Source of the DNA: Bacillota bacterium
Lineage (GTDB): Bacteria > Bacillota_A > Clostridia > DSM-8532
DNA: 8,304 bases
Assembly: GCA_023424865.1 (NCBI GenBank)
Contig: JAFADM010000461.1
Coordinates: 1-8,304 of the forward strand
Reading direction: 5' to 3'
Position 1 is the stretch's first letter. Each line of letters opens with the position of its first letter. Positions 1 through 7,230 of this stretch are shown one piece after another. The translations under genes and the position numbers were made by a program. The notes under the pieces are model-generated. The model ran no database searches. It was not told the origin of the DNA and saw only the letters and a list, made by a program, of their open reading frames with translations.

Positions 1-33
1 TCATGTGCCAGGAAGCATACTTAATTTGATTTC

Positions 34-1497
34 CTAAATCCCATCAAAATAATCAGACACATATTGCCGGTTTTTCTCATCCCAGGTTCCCTTAAGGACA
101 ACTTTTCCGCCGTCCATGAAGATGAAATAGTTGCAGCAGGCCGCCACCAATTCAGGATCGTGGGTTATAATAAACTGCGTTTTGCCCATATCCGCTAATT
201 TGTGGATACTCCCTGCTACTTCCAGCATGTGGCGATAATCCAGGCCGCTGGTGGGTTCGTCAAATACCAGAATTTCCTTATGTGATGCAATGGCCCCCGC
301 AATTGCCGTTCGTTGACGCTGGCCGCCTGACAGCGACATAGGATGGGCCTCCTTATAATTGAGAAGGTCAAGGCCTGACAAGATACCTTCCGCAAGGGCT
401 TCCCGATTTTCCAATGTGGCAGCCATGCCCAAAAGCACTTCATCCCTAACGCTTTCGGAAAACAACTGGTGATTAACATCCTGCATCACCATATAGCACA
501 AACGGATACGCTCCTTGTTGGTGTACGTCTTTCCCTTGTAATGAAGCAGCCCTTCCGACTTTTTTACTAATCCGCAAAGGCAGCGGGCAAAGGTCGTTTT
601 CCCTGCGCCGTTGTTTCCCAAAACAGCAACCACGGCCCCCTTTGGAATTTCCAAATGAGGAATATTAATTATTTCCGTTTTCTTGAATAAGCATTGAAAT
701 CCATGGAACTCCAGGTTTTCTGCCCCTGCCTGTTCCAAGCTGCATGCTGGTGTAAAGGGGACAGGCGCGCGCAATCCCATAGCGTGAAGCTCTGCCGCGG
801 ATTTTTTCCAAAACGGTTCCGCCTTCAGGTCCTGTGCTATTCGCCCTCCTTGAAAGAACAATACACGGTCAATAATACCGCGCAGCCATGAAAGGCGGTG
901 CTCTGCAATAACGACAGTTTTCCCCTGAGCTTTCCATGAAAGAAGAATCGCCTGCAAATCCTGTATCGTCCTTATATCAAGATTGGAGGAAGGTTCATCC
1001 AGAACAAATATCTCCGGCATCAGTGCGCCAACGGAAGAGCAGGCTATTTTCTGCTTTTCGCCGCCCGAAAGTGCAAACAGGCTTTTCCCCAGCAGGTTTT
1101 CTATATGGAGGGAGGCTACGGTGTTATCGAATCTGGCCAGCATGTCCGATTTTTCCATGCCAATGTTTTCACAGGCAAATACAATTTCCGTATCCGTTTG
1201 CAGTGTGTAAAACTGGGATTTTGGATTTTGAAAAACAGAACCCACATACGGAGCTAACTCGTATAATTCAACCTCTCCAATGTCTTTGCCTGCCACAAAT
1301 ACCGTCCCCTCCAATTTCCCTTCGTAGTATGAAGGGATAAGGCCATTGACAAGTCTGCCAAAGGTGGTTTTCCCGCTGCCGGATTCCCCGCATAGAAGTA
1401 CGATTTGCCCCTGGGGGATTAGGGCGTGCAAATGAGTAACGACAGCGCCGTTTACAGCATTTTCATAAGTAAAAGAGACCTTTTCAAACCGAATCAA
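34..1497 (-). CDS. ECF transporter energizing ATPase with two fused ABC domains (EcfA-type)
   Basis: This 487-residue protein carries two complete ABC ATPase domains in tandem and should be the cytoplasmic motor of the ECF importer encoded just upstream. Domain 1 (about 1-240) has Walker A GESGSGKTT at 37-45, Q-loop Q90, signature LSGGEKQ at 143-149, Walker B ending DE at 167-168, and switch histidine H200. Domain 2 (about 258-487) has GNNGAGKTT at 294-302, Q339, LSGGQRQ at 389-395, catalytic E414 and H446. All key residues are present in both halves, so the one chain can form the whole EcfA/EcfA' pair. The start is a TTG codon: no nearby in-frame ATG exists, and an AAGGCGGTGA sequence (1502-1511) matches the ideal ribosome binding site at 9 of 10 positions. 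It begins 27 nt after the T-component stop. Only 33 nt follow its TAG stop and no terminator is visible, so the operon may continue outside the window. Confidence 0.93.
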   Translation of the reverse strand: MIRFEKVSFTYENAVNGAVVTHLHALIPQGQIVLLCGESGSGKTTFGRLVNGLIPSYYEGKLEGTVFVAGKDIGEVELYELAPYVGSVFQNPKSQFYTLQTDTEIVFACENIGMEKSDMLARFDNTVASLHIENLLGKSLFALSGGEKQKIACSSVGALMPEIFVLDEPSSNLDIRTIQDLQAILLSWKAQGKTVVIAEHRLSWLRGIIDRVLFFQGGRIAQDLKAEPFWKKSAAELHAMGLRAPVPFTPACSLEQAGAENLEFHGFQCLFKKTEIINIPHLEIPKGAVVAVLGNNGAGKTTFARCLCGLVKKSEGLLHYKGKTYTNKERIRLCYMVMQDVNHQLFSESVRDEVLLGMAATLENREALAEGILSGLDLLNYKEAHPMSLSGGQRQRTAIAGAIASHKEILVFDEPTSGLDYRHMLEVAGSIHKLADMGKTQFIITHDPELVAACCNYFIFMDGGKVVLKGTWDEKNRQYVSDYFDGI

Positions 1498-1524
1498 TTT
1501 TTCACCGCCTTACAACTGCGTAGC

Positions 1525-2259
1525 TTACCAGCCCGTCACAACGGATAAAACAAATATTACAACGACCGCCAGACAAAAAACAAAAGCAACAACATCCTGC
1601 CAGTGGAAGCCGGTGGGGCACATGCTTGTGCGGCGCACCGGCGCATTTAAGCCCCTGGTTAATGCAGAGGCCGATAACTCGTTTCCGATGGAAACCAGCC
1701 CCGTCAAAAGCGGGACCATCCGGTACTCCAGCATCTCCACCGGATTGCGCCAGGAGCCCACCTCCCGAAGCCTCATAGCGTCGCGGATGGCGGCATACTC
1801 CTCGCGTATGGTAGGGAAGAAACGGAACATGACGGAAACCGGAACCGTAAATTTTTTAGAAATATGCAGGCCGTCCATAGCCGCAATAAACTCGCTTACC
1901 GTGGTGGTTAATATGAGGAAGCTGAACATGGACATACCCGGCAATATCTTTGTGAATATGGCAACAAAACCGGTAAAGAGGAGGTTGACCACCGGTGGGA
2001 CATGCGGCATCAACAAAGGCGGAACTGTCATTGAGATGCTATACATTACCGCGTAGTAAAACGATAGGAGGGGCTTTTTTAATATAACAAAGGAAATAAG
2101 GGGGAACAGCGCCAAGCAGGGCAATACATAACGCATAATCCCCATGCTGCTGCCGGCAAATGTCACCGAAGATACCGTAAGACAAAGCAAAATTTTTGTT
2201 CGCGGATCCAAATACATCTGCCTTGCAGCGGGGCGCGTGTTTCGTAATACCGTTTCCAT
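1525..2259 (-). CDS. ECF transporter transmembrane (T) component, EcfT/CbiQ family
   Basis: A 244-residue integral membrane protein of the EcfT/CbiQ family, which joins the substrate-binding S component to the ATPase pair in ECF importers. The N-terminal LDPRTK stretch (17-22) before the first helix is typical of the family. Hydrophobic segments lie near 23-35, 42-60, 64-84, 90-126 and 221-242. The cytoplasmic coupling helices carry the two arginine motifs expected to insert into the ATPase grooves: AMRLRE at 161-166 and ALTRGL at 199-204. The second is a good match to the Ala-Arg-Gly consensus; the first is a looser AxRxR form. Its ATG overlaps the S-component stop as TAATG and the upstream ribosome binding site is weak, so translation is probably coupled to the S gene. 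The substrate is set by the S component, so a cobalt or nickel label inherited from CbiQ would not be justified. Confidence 0.9.
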   Translation of the reverse strand: METVLRNTRPAARQMYLDPRTKILLCLTVSSVTFAGSSMGIMRYVLPCLALFPLISFVILKKPLLSFYYAVMYSISMTVPPLLMPHVPPVVNLLFTGFVAIFTKILPGMSMFSFLILTTTVSEFIAAMDGLHISKKFTVPVSVMFRFFPTIREEYAAIRDAMRLREVGSWRNPVEMLEYRMVPLLTGLVSIGNELSASALTRGLNAPVRRTSMCPTGFHWQDVVAFVFCLAVVVIFVLSVVTGW

Positions 2260-2861
2260 TAAACCAACCCACTTTTTATGAAATGCTTTTTAAGAACCGC
2301 TTTACCCAAAATACCGCCAAGCAGGCCGCCCAGGAAAGCAGAAAGGAAAATTACCGGCAGGTACCACCCGTTTTCATAATATCCCATCACCCTGTTTGTG
2401 AATTCGGCTCCGTAAGTGGCTGCCCTTTGCGCAATATAGTCACTGCTTGCAAAAAGCATCTGGAGAACGTTGGCATTTGCGCCGACGCTGATGACTGCGA
2501 AGGATAAAATGGCTTTGTTGACGCTTTGATACTTTCCGGAGCGCAGAATCAGCTCCCCAATCAGCCCGCAGACTGTTCCGAAAATCAAGGTATAAATTCC
2601 CACTCCGGCCAAAACAAGAAAAGCGCCATAAACAATGCAGGTGATGAGAAGCATGCTGAACTTTTTAATTTTGGTAAGGTAAAGCATCATGGGAATTCCC
2701 AGAACAAGCGAGCTGACAAACGGTATGAGTGTGCTCACAAGGGGGATTAGCCCGAGGGCAAAGGCCACAAGAAGATTAAGTACGAAATAGACTGCCGTGA
2801 AAATGCCGATAGTCATTAAATCTTTTCCGTCTAAACGGCTGGTGTTTTTTTGCTTTTTCAT
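2259..2861 (-). CDS. ECF transporter S component, MptD/Trep_Strep-like family
   Basis: A 200-residue, very hydrophobic protein with about six membrane segments (near 15-37, 40-62, 68-84, 87-105, 114-138 and 165-188) and a positively charged N terminus. Size, topology, the stretch around GELILRSGKYQS (102-113) and the glycine-rich last helix fit the Trep_Strep/MptD group of putative ECF substrate-binding (S) components. I recognise the family from memory; no experimentally assigned substrate is known to me. The T and ATPase partners directly downstream support the assignment and indicate a dedicated (group I) ECF system. I chose the ATG at 2861, which has an AGAAAGG ribosome binding site at 2873-2879 and gives the usual MKK...GKDL start. 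A TTG at 2903, overlapping the preceding stop, would add 14 residues but has no ribosome binding site. The ligand could be a metallophore, haem-like compound or another small molecule; the sequence does not say. Confidence 0.85.
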   Translation of the reverse strand: MKKQKNTSRLDGKDLMTIGIFTAVYFVLNLLVAFALGLIPLVSTLIPFVSSLVLGIPMMLYLTKIKKFSMLLITCIVYGAFLVLAGVGIYTLIFGTVCGLIGELILRSGKYQSVNKAILSFAVISVGANANVLQMLFASSDYIAQRAATYGAEFTNRVMGYYENGWYLPVIFLSAFLGGLLGGILGKAVLKKHFIKSGLV

Positions 2862-2899
2862 TTTGCAGATTACCTTTCTGAAAAGTGATTCCTTGTTTG

Positions 2900-4639
2900 T
2901 CAAACCGTTTTAACCGCCCATGTCATACTTTCGTTCTGCAACGAGTATAGCCGGTGGTATAACCCTTTTTGCCCCATAAGCTGATTATGCGTACCCTCTT
3001 CGGCCAACACCCCCTCTTTGAGCACAATGATTTTATCGCATCCCACAATAGACCTCAGTTTATGAGCAATGATAAGTACGGTTTTATTTTCAATCAGCCT
3101 TCCGATTGCTTCCTGAATCTTTGTTTCATTCTCAGGATCGATGGAGGCGGTGCTTTCGTCCAGAAGAATAACGGGCGCATCCTTTAAAAATGCGCGGGCA
3201 ATGGACAGCCGCTGGCGTTCGCCGCCGGACAGGGTTTTACCATTCTCACCGATAACGGTATCGTACCTCTGCGGCAATCGTTCGATAAACTCGTCGCAGC
3301 GAGCCAGCTTTGCCGCGGCATAGACCTCTTCCTTTGTGGCATCCTCCCTGCCAATCCTGATATTGTTGAAAATGGTATCATTGAATAGAACCACATCCTG
3401 AAAAACAATGGAGTAATTTTTAAGCAAGGCTTCCGGCGAAACAGAATTAACATTTACGCCGCCCAGGGATACGCTTCCACGCTGCACATCCCAGAAGCGT
3501 GCTGCCAATTTGCACAGGGTGCTTTTGCCGCAGCCGGACGGTCCCACAAGGGCTGTAATTTCACCCTGCTTCGCAGTAAAAGTAACATCATGAATAACCT
3601 CCTCCTGGTTGTATCCGAAGCTGACGTGGTCAAAGGAAATATCGAACCGGGCCGGATCTGCATTTTCGTTCCCGCTTTGTTCCGGATAATCCAGCAGATC
3701 CCGGATTCTTTTTGCGCTGACCAGGGAATAAATCAATTCACCCAGCATTTCACACGCTCTTGTCAGGGGCTCGTAGATTCTGGCCGCAATGAATAAGAAA
3801 AGCAGAAGGGTTAGCATAGTAATCTGGCCCGAAATTAAGAGGGTGGAGCCAACTATAATGACAAATCCCAACCCAATGCGCATCACATTATAGGAAACCG
3901 AAATGGATAAACCTGCCAAAAGCTCATGGAGGACAAGGCCGGGAATGATTCGCTTAATTTTATTTGCCAGCCCCCTTTCATAGTCGCCCATTTTCTGTGA
4001 AGTCCTCAGAACCTTAATGTTTTCCAGGTATTCCTGCAAACCGTCGCTGATATTGAGTTTCTTTTGCTTGTTCCTCCTGTTTGCGCCTTCAGAAACTACC
4101 TTGGACAGCGCCATAGCAATTGCGGCGAGGGGTAAGCAGGCCGCCAGGCTCAGCGCCAGACGCCAGTCATAAATAAAAAGAAGCCCGATGGCTGTAAAGC
4201 CGGAAAGTAAGCCGCCGATAAGCTCTGTCATAACGGTGGCAAGTGTGTGGGCCGTTACCGCAACATCATCCATGATGACAGAGGTTAAATCGCTTAAATC
4301 CCGCTTGCCAAGATAGGAAAGGGGAAGCCGCCTTATTTTATCCGCCAGCGCCATACGCAGGCGCATATCCTCTTTTCCGGAGGTGAAATACTTTTTGCGA
4401 TAGGTTAGTTTATAGGTCATAAAAATGACGATCAGAAGAACAAAAGCAACGCCCCAATATCCCCAGAGCGGAATCGTTCCCTGAGCGTAGCCAAAGTAGC
4501 GGCTTAGCATCTCATTTGTCACAAGAGCCAGCAAGACCACCGGCAGCAAGGCCCCAAGATTGAAAAGGGTCATGAAAAGGCCGGCCTTCAAAACAGACCT
4601 GTTCGCCCCGGAACTTAAGCGGTAAATATTCTTAAACAT
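2900..4639 (-). CDS. ABC transporter half-protein, permease fused to ATPase (second of pair)
   Basis: A 579-residue type IV (exporter-fold) half-transporter. The N-terminal membrane domain (about 1-320) has six likely helices and a YDWRLAL motif at 157-163. The ATPase domain (about 333-579) has Walker [10 protein letters not shown] at 366-374, Q414, signature LSGGERQ at 470-476, catalytic E495 and H526, all intact. It should pair with the upstream half-transporter. The start was moved from an ATG at 4687 to the ATG at 4639 because a GGAGGG ribosome binding site (4647-4652) sits 7 nt before it; the longer version would overlap the neighbour by 56 bp with no such site. It overlaps the upstream gene by 8 bp, so translation is coupled. 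Its tail ends ESMTW..., similar to its partner. Exporter-fold proteins usually export, but YbtP/YbtQ and IrtAB of this fold take part in siderophore uptake, and the ECF neighbours make import plausible here. Direction and substrate are unproven. Confidence 0.92.
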   Translation of the reverse strand: MFKNIYRLSSGANRSVLKAGLFMTLFNLGALLPVVLLALVTNEMLSRYFGYAQGTIPLWGYWGVAFVLLIVIFMTYKLTYRKKYFTSGKEDMRLRMALADKIRRLPLSYLGKRDLSDLTSVIMDDVAVTAHTLATVMTELIGGLLSGFTAIGLLFIYDWRLALSLAACLPLAAIAMALSKVVSEGANRRNKQKKLNISDGLQEYLENIKVLRTSQKMGDYERGLANKIKRIIPGLVLHELLAGLSISVSYNVMRIGLGFVIIVGSTLLISGQITMLTLLLFLFIAARIYEPLTRACEMLGELIYSLVSAKRIRDLLDYPEQSGNENADPARFDISFDHVSFGYNQEEVIHDVTFTAKQGEITALVGPSGCGKSTLCKLAARFWDVQRGSVSLGGVNVNSVSPEALLKNYSIVFQDVVLFNDTIFNNIRIGREDATKEEVYAAAKLARCDEFIERLPQRYDTVIGENGKTLSGGERQRLSIARAFLKDAPVILLDESTASIDPENETKIQEAIGRLIENKTVLIIAHKLRSIVGCDKIIVLKEGVLAEEGTHNQLMGQKGLYHRLYSLQNESMTWAVKTV

Positions 4640-6419
4640 GGTGCTTCCCTCCAATACGCCATGAAATGCTGCTTTGATACTCTCCAAACATACGGGCGTA
4701 AACGCCGCCCGCTTTTAACAGCTCGGCATGTGTTCCTCTTTCAGTAATTTTTCCGTGCTCCAGCACGCAGATTTGATCGGCGTGTCTAATTGTCGATAGA
4801 CGGTGGGCAATCATCAGCACCGTCTTTCCCCGAAGCAGCTCGTCCAGCGCTTTTTGGATCAAATGCTCGTTTTCCGCGTCGGCAAAAGCCGTCGCCTCGT
4901 CCAGCAGCACCACGGGAGCATCCTTCAAAATGGCGCGCGCAAGGGCGATACGCTGCATTTCTCCGCCGGAAAGATAGACGCCTTTTGTGCCGATTACCGT
5001 ATCGGCGCCCTTGGGAAGCTTCTCTAAAATATCCCTGCATTGTGCTAAATGAAGCGCGCGCAGTATCTCCTCCCGTGAAGCCCCCGGTGTGTAAAAAGCC
5101 ACGTTGTCCAGAATGGACATTTTAAAAAGGCTGGTATCCTGAAATACAATGCTGACCTGCTTCATCCATGTGTCATAATCCATGTCCCTGACATCCACAC
5201 CGCCAATTTTGACGGCTCCCTCCTGAGCATCCCAAAACCTTGCAATAAGGTTGGCTACCGTGCTTTTTCCGCCGCCGGATTCGCCTGCCAGGGCAGTCAT
5301 CGTTCCTTGCTTTATAGTGAGGGATACCTTGTCCAGGGCCTTTTCCGCTCCATCCTCATAGGCAAAGGATACCTGCTCCAGGGTAATAGCGTAGCTTGAC
5401 GGTGTTTTTGGCTCCTTGGTCTGGGGCAGGGGCTTCGCGTTGAAAATCTTGTCAATGGCCTCCAGGGATGATTTTGCAACCATCAGGTTGGATGAACTTT
5501 TCATAATCCTGTTTAAAATGGTAACAACGGCGGGAATCAATACGGCAAAGAAAATAAAGCTCAGGATGAGACGCTCCGTATCACCGCCAGAATTAAAGAG
5601 AATAATTCCTCCCGGTATCAAAAAGAAGAAAATTCCGTTGATAACCGCATTGTAGGCGCTGTCACTGTTCTCCATGGACAGCGCGTATTTGATGACATAA
5701 TCGCTGTATTCTTTTACTGCTTTTTTATAACGCTTGAAGGAACTGGCCGTCTGTCCGAAGGCCTTGACAACCGCGATTCCCCGCACATACTCTGTCGCGG
5801 CGTTACTGATATCTTCTGCCGATTTCTGGTATTGCTTTGCCAGGCCCTCGCTTGCACCTTTGAGCATAGACGCAAGAATTCCAAAGCCGATTAATATGGG
5901 GAGCAGGCAAATCAGGGAAAGACGCCAGTCATATGTAAACATGAACGCTAAGAATGCCACTGGGAGTACCGCCGACTGAACAAAATCCGGTATTTGATGG
6001 GCAATCAGGGTTTCCAGATTATCCGTGTTCTTTTCGATGATTTTCCTTTGCTTGCCGCTGGGATTGGTGGAATGGTATCCCAAAGGAAGCTTGCCGGTAT
6101 GGTTGATTAGCTTTATCCGCAGCCTTGCCACGGTGTTATAGGCTGTAATATGGGAAAACAGCAGTGCCACTCCATATAACCCGAAGGCCATGGAAATTAA
6201 AAAAACAGCTTGCCATCCCAATTCCGCCAGTTGATCCGGATTTAATTTTGAAAAGTCCCCCCGTGACCCCGCGATTTCCTTTGCAACGCTGTAAACACAA
6301 ACAAACGCGCTTAAATTTACTACGGCCGCCAGCGCAGCCATAAGAGCGGAAACCGCCATTGTTATTTTGAACTTGCCCATGTAACCGAACAAGCGGGAAA
6401 AGACACTTTTTTCTTTCAT
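4632..6419 (-). CDS. ABC transporter half-protein, permease fused to ATPase (first of pair)
   Basis: A 595-residue type IV (exporter-fold) half-transporter, first gene of the operon. Membrane segments lie near 17-47, 70-93, 143-162, 165-185, 257-278 and 284-303, with a YDWRLSL motif at 163-169. The ATPase domain (about 343-595) has Walker A GESGGGKST at 379-387, Q427, signature LSGGEMQ at 483-489, catalytic E508 and H539. Both members of the pair therefore keep complete catalytic motifs, unlike heterodimers with one degenerate site. The D-loop region reads TAFADAENE (510-518); from memory this TAFAD form is frequent in YbtP/YbtQ/IrtAB-like proteins, which hints at a metallophore link but does not prove it. 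The ATG at 6419 is preceded by AGGAGGG (6431-6437) at a rather long 11-nt spacing; no better start is in frame. The last codons (Gly-Gly-Lys) contain the ribosome binding site of the next gene. Multidrug or peptide export is the main alternative role. Confidence 0.92.
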   Translation of the reverse strand: MKEKSVFSRLFGYMGKFKITMAVSALMAALAAVVNLSAFVCVYSVAKEIAGSRGDFSKLNPDQLAELGWQAVFLISMAFGLYGVALLFSHITAYNTVARLRIKLINHTGKLPLGYHSTNPSGKQRKIIEKNTDNLETLIAHQIPDFVQSAVLPVAFLAFMFTYDWRLSLICLLPILIGFGILASMLKGASEGLAKQYQKSAEDISNAATEYVRGIAVVKAFGQTASSFKRYKKAVKEYSDYVIKYALSMENSDSAYNAVINGIFFFLIPGGIILFNSGGDTERLILSFIFFAVLIPAVVTILNRIMKSSSNLMVAKSSLEAIDKIFNAKPLPQTKEPKTPSSYAITLEQVSFAYEDGAEKALDKVSLTIKQGTMTALAGESGGGKSTVANLIARFWDAQEGAVKIGGVDVRDMDYDTWMKQVSIVFQDTSLFKMSILDNVAFYTPGASREEILRALHLAQCRDILEKLPKGADTVIGTKGVYLSGGEMQRIALARAILKDAPVVLLDEATAFADAENEHLIQKALDELLRGKTVLMIAHRLSTIRHADQICVLEHGKITERGTHAELLKAGGVYARMFGEYQSSISWRIGGKHHV

Positions 6420-6431
6420 TGCACCACGTTC

Positions 6432-6437
6432 CCTCCT
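6432..6437 (-). promoter_or_regulatory. Ribosome binding site of the first ABC gene
   Basis: AGGAGG lies 12 nt upstream of the ATG at 6419, a long spacing. It begins only 2 nt past the operon's -10 box, so the predicted transcription start (about 6432-6434) would fall inside it and leave a leader of about 14 nt. Confidence 0.6.
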
Positions 6438-6439
6438 GA

Positions 6440-6468
6440 ATTCTATTTTAGTTAGTTAGTTCTAACAA
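6440..6468 (-). promoter_or_regulatory. Promoter of the transport operon
   Basis: A -35 box TTGTTA (6463-6468) and a -10 box TAGAAT (6440-6445) are separated by exactly 17 bp, matching four and five of six consensus positions. It lies between the regulator's terminator and the first ABC gene, so the transport genes have a promoter separate from the regulator's. A second -10-like TAAAAT (6445-6450) overlaps it but has no suitable -35. Confidence 0.65.
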
Positions 6469-6469
6469 A
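6452..6469. promoter_or_regulatory. Probable repressor operator of the transport operon
   Basis: GTTAGTTCTAAC (6455-6466) has perfect 5-bp arms, GTTAG and CTAAC, around a TT centre. The symmetry extends by two further pairs outward after one mismatch. A further GTTA copy at 6451-6454 gives a repeated GTTAGTTAGTT run. The dyad fills the spacer and enters the -35 box, a position where a bound TetR-type dimer would block RNA polymerase. The nearby regulator gene is the natural candidate, though the sequence differs from the dyad at the regulator's own promoter. Confidence 0.55.
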
Positions 6470-6475
6470 ACTCGT

Positions 6476-6501
6476 AAAAATAAATGCCTTGAGGGGCATT
6501 T
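6476..6501 (-). terminator. Rho-independent terminator after the regulator gene
   Basis: On the minus strand AAATGCC and GGCATTT (6495-6501 and 6482-6488) form a 7-bp stem with a 6-nt loop, followed by A then a run of five T (6476-6480). It lies about 20 nt past the regulator's stop and would end its transcript before the transport operon promoter. Confidence 0.75.
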
Positions 6502-6519
6502 GTTTTCTAATGAAGAATA

Positions 6520-7149
6520 TCAGCTCATTCGAAGAATACCGGCCCATCCAATATTAAAGAAATACTGGAGTTGTTCCGCATAGATTCGGGCATCCTCACG
6601 TCTCATATTGTGAATAACCGGTTCAAAAAGTCCGTTTAGGTGGGAGGTGATAAGGATATGAATGATTTCAGGTGACACTTTTTTTCCCAGGATAACCGCT
6701 TCCCGATTCGTTTCTTTTATAAAGCGCAGGGTGGATGCCACAAGAATATCCGCTAATTCATGCAGGTAATTCTCATAGGAGGAACCCTTTGAAAACTCTA
6801 TCAGCAGTTTAAATACATCAAAGTGTTCGTATACGAAATCGATAAAGTCCACATAATCCTTTGTCCGGGATTTAGGAGCAAACGCGGCAGCATTTTTTTC
6901 GTTATCCGGCAAATCATGAAAGTCGTCATTGACGCCATTGAGCAATTGCTTGAATTTATCTGCCACCGGAGAAACCAGTGCGCAAAATAGTTCATCTTTT
7001 CCGGAATACCTTTTATATAAGGCGCCGGAGGTTACTCCGGCATTTTTGCATATCCTGTTTGTAGAGGCTTTTTCGTAGCCGCAGGACAGGAATTCTTTTT
7101 TTGCGGATTCCAAAATGAGCGGGTCAATACGGGTATCAGGCTTTGACAT
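6520..7149 (-). CDS. TetR-family transcriptional regulator
   Basis: A 209-residue protein with the TetR/AcrR layout. The N-terminal DNA-binding domain (about 8-55) contains ILESAKKEFLSCGYEKAST, then the helix-turn-helix IxKNAGVTSGALYKRYSGKDELF around 33-55, where GALYKRY is the typical recognition-helix region. The remainder (about 60-209) is a variable helical ligand-binding and dimerisation domain with no family signature I can assign. The start is the ATG at 7149, with GAAGGA (7160-7165) 10 nt upstream. An earlier in-frame GTG at 7230 would place the consensus promoter inside the gene and is rejected. It lies upstream of the transport operon on the same strand but is closed off by a terminator. 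It probably represses itself through the 7167-7200 dyad and the transport genes through the 6452-6469 dyad, with release on binding a ligand related to the transported compound; that part is inference. Confidence 0.93.
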   Translation of the reverse strand: MSKPDTRIDPLILESAKKEFLSCGYEKASTNRICKNAGVTSGALYKRYSGKDELFCALVSPVADKFKQLLNGVNDDFHDLPDNEKNAAAFAPKSRTKDYVDFIDFVYEHFDVFKLLIEFSKGSSYENYLHELADILVASTLRFIKETNREAVILGKKVSPEIIHILITSHLNGLFEPVIHNMRREDARIYAEQLQYFFNIGWAGILRMS

Positions 7150-7166
7150 AACACGGTCTTCCTTCT

Positions 7167-7200
7167 CTGATAGTACTACTACCGATAGTATGGCTATCAG
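7167..7200. promoter_or_regulatory. Probable autoregulatory operator of the TetR-family gene
   Basis: Outer arms CTGATAG (7167-7173) and CTATCAG (7194-7200) are a perfect 7-bp inverted repeat 20 bp apart. Inside lies a second dyad, TACTA-CCGA-TAGTA (7177-7190). The word GATAGTA also occurs twice as a direct repeat, at 7169 and 7184, 15 bp apart. The block overlaps the end of the -10 box and the expected transcription start, the usual place for TetR-type autorepression. It could bind two dimers. Confidence 0.6.
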
Positions 7201-7227
7201 TATATGCTCTTCCCTTTTAATTGTCAA
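7199..7227 (-). promoter_or_regulatory. Promoter of the TetR-family gene
   Basis: A perfect -35 TTGACA (7222-7227) and a -10 TATACT (7199-7204, five of six) are 17 bp apart. The predicted start near 7192 gives a leader of about 43 nt before the ATG at 7149. This is the best-matching promoter in the window, which suggests strong expression unless repressed. Confidence 0.8.
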
Positions 7228-7230
7228 CAC

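Noticed and set aside
1..33. Possible start of a further operon gene
   Set aside because: An ATG at 18 gives only five codons before TGA, and no ribosome binding site marks another start; too little sequence to call a gene.
2844..2852. Slippery-looking A-AAA-AAC near the S-component start
   Set aside because: It matches a -1 frameshift heptamer, but the -1 frame closes after about 25 codons with no recognisable product and the zero frame gives a complete protein.
2862..2903. TTG start at 2903 for the S component
   Set aside because: It neatly overlaps the preceding TGA stop but has no ribosome binding site; the ATG at 2861 gives the usual family N terminus. It is not fully excluded.
4640..4687. 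ATG at 4687 for the second ABC protein
   Set aside because: It has no ribosome binding site and a 56-bp overlap, while the ATG at 4639 has GGAGGG at ideal spacing.
6420..6519. Possible riboswitch (for example cobalamin) before the transport operon
   Set aside because: The gap is only 100 bp and is filled by a terminator, operator, promoter and ribosome binding site; no aptamer-like conserved elements are seen.
7150..7230. GTG start at 7230 extending the TetR-family protein by 27 residues
   Set aside because: It would put the TTGACA-17-TATACT promoter and operator inside the coding region, and the TetR domain starts normally at the ATG at 7149.
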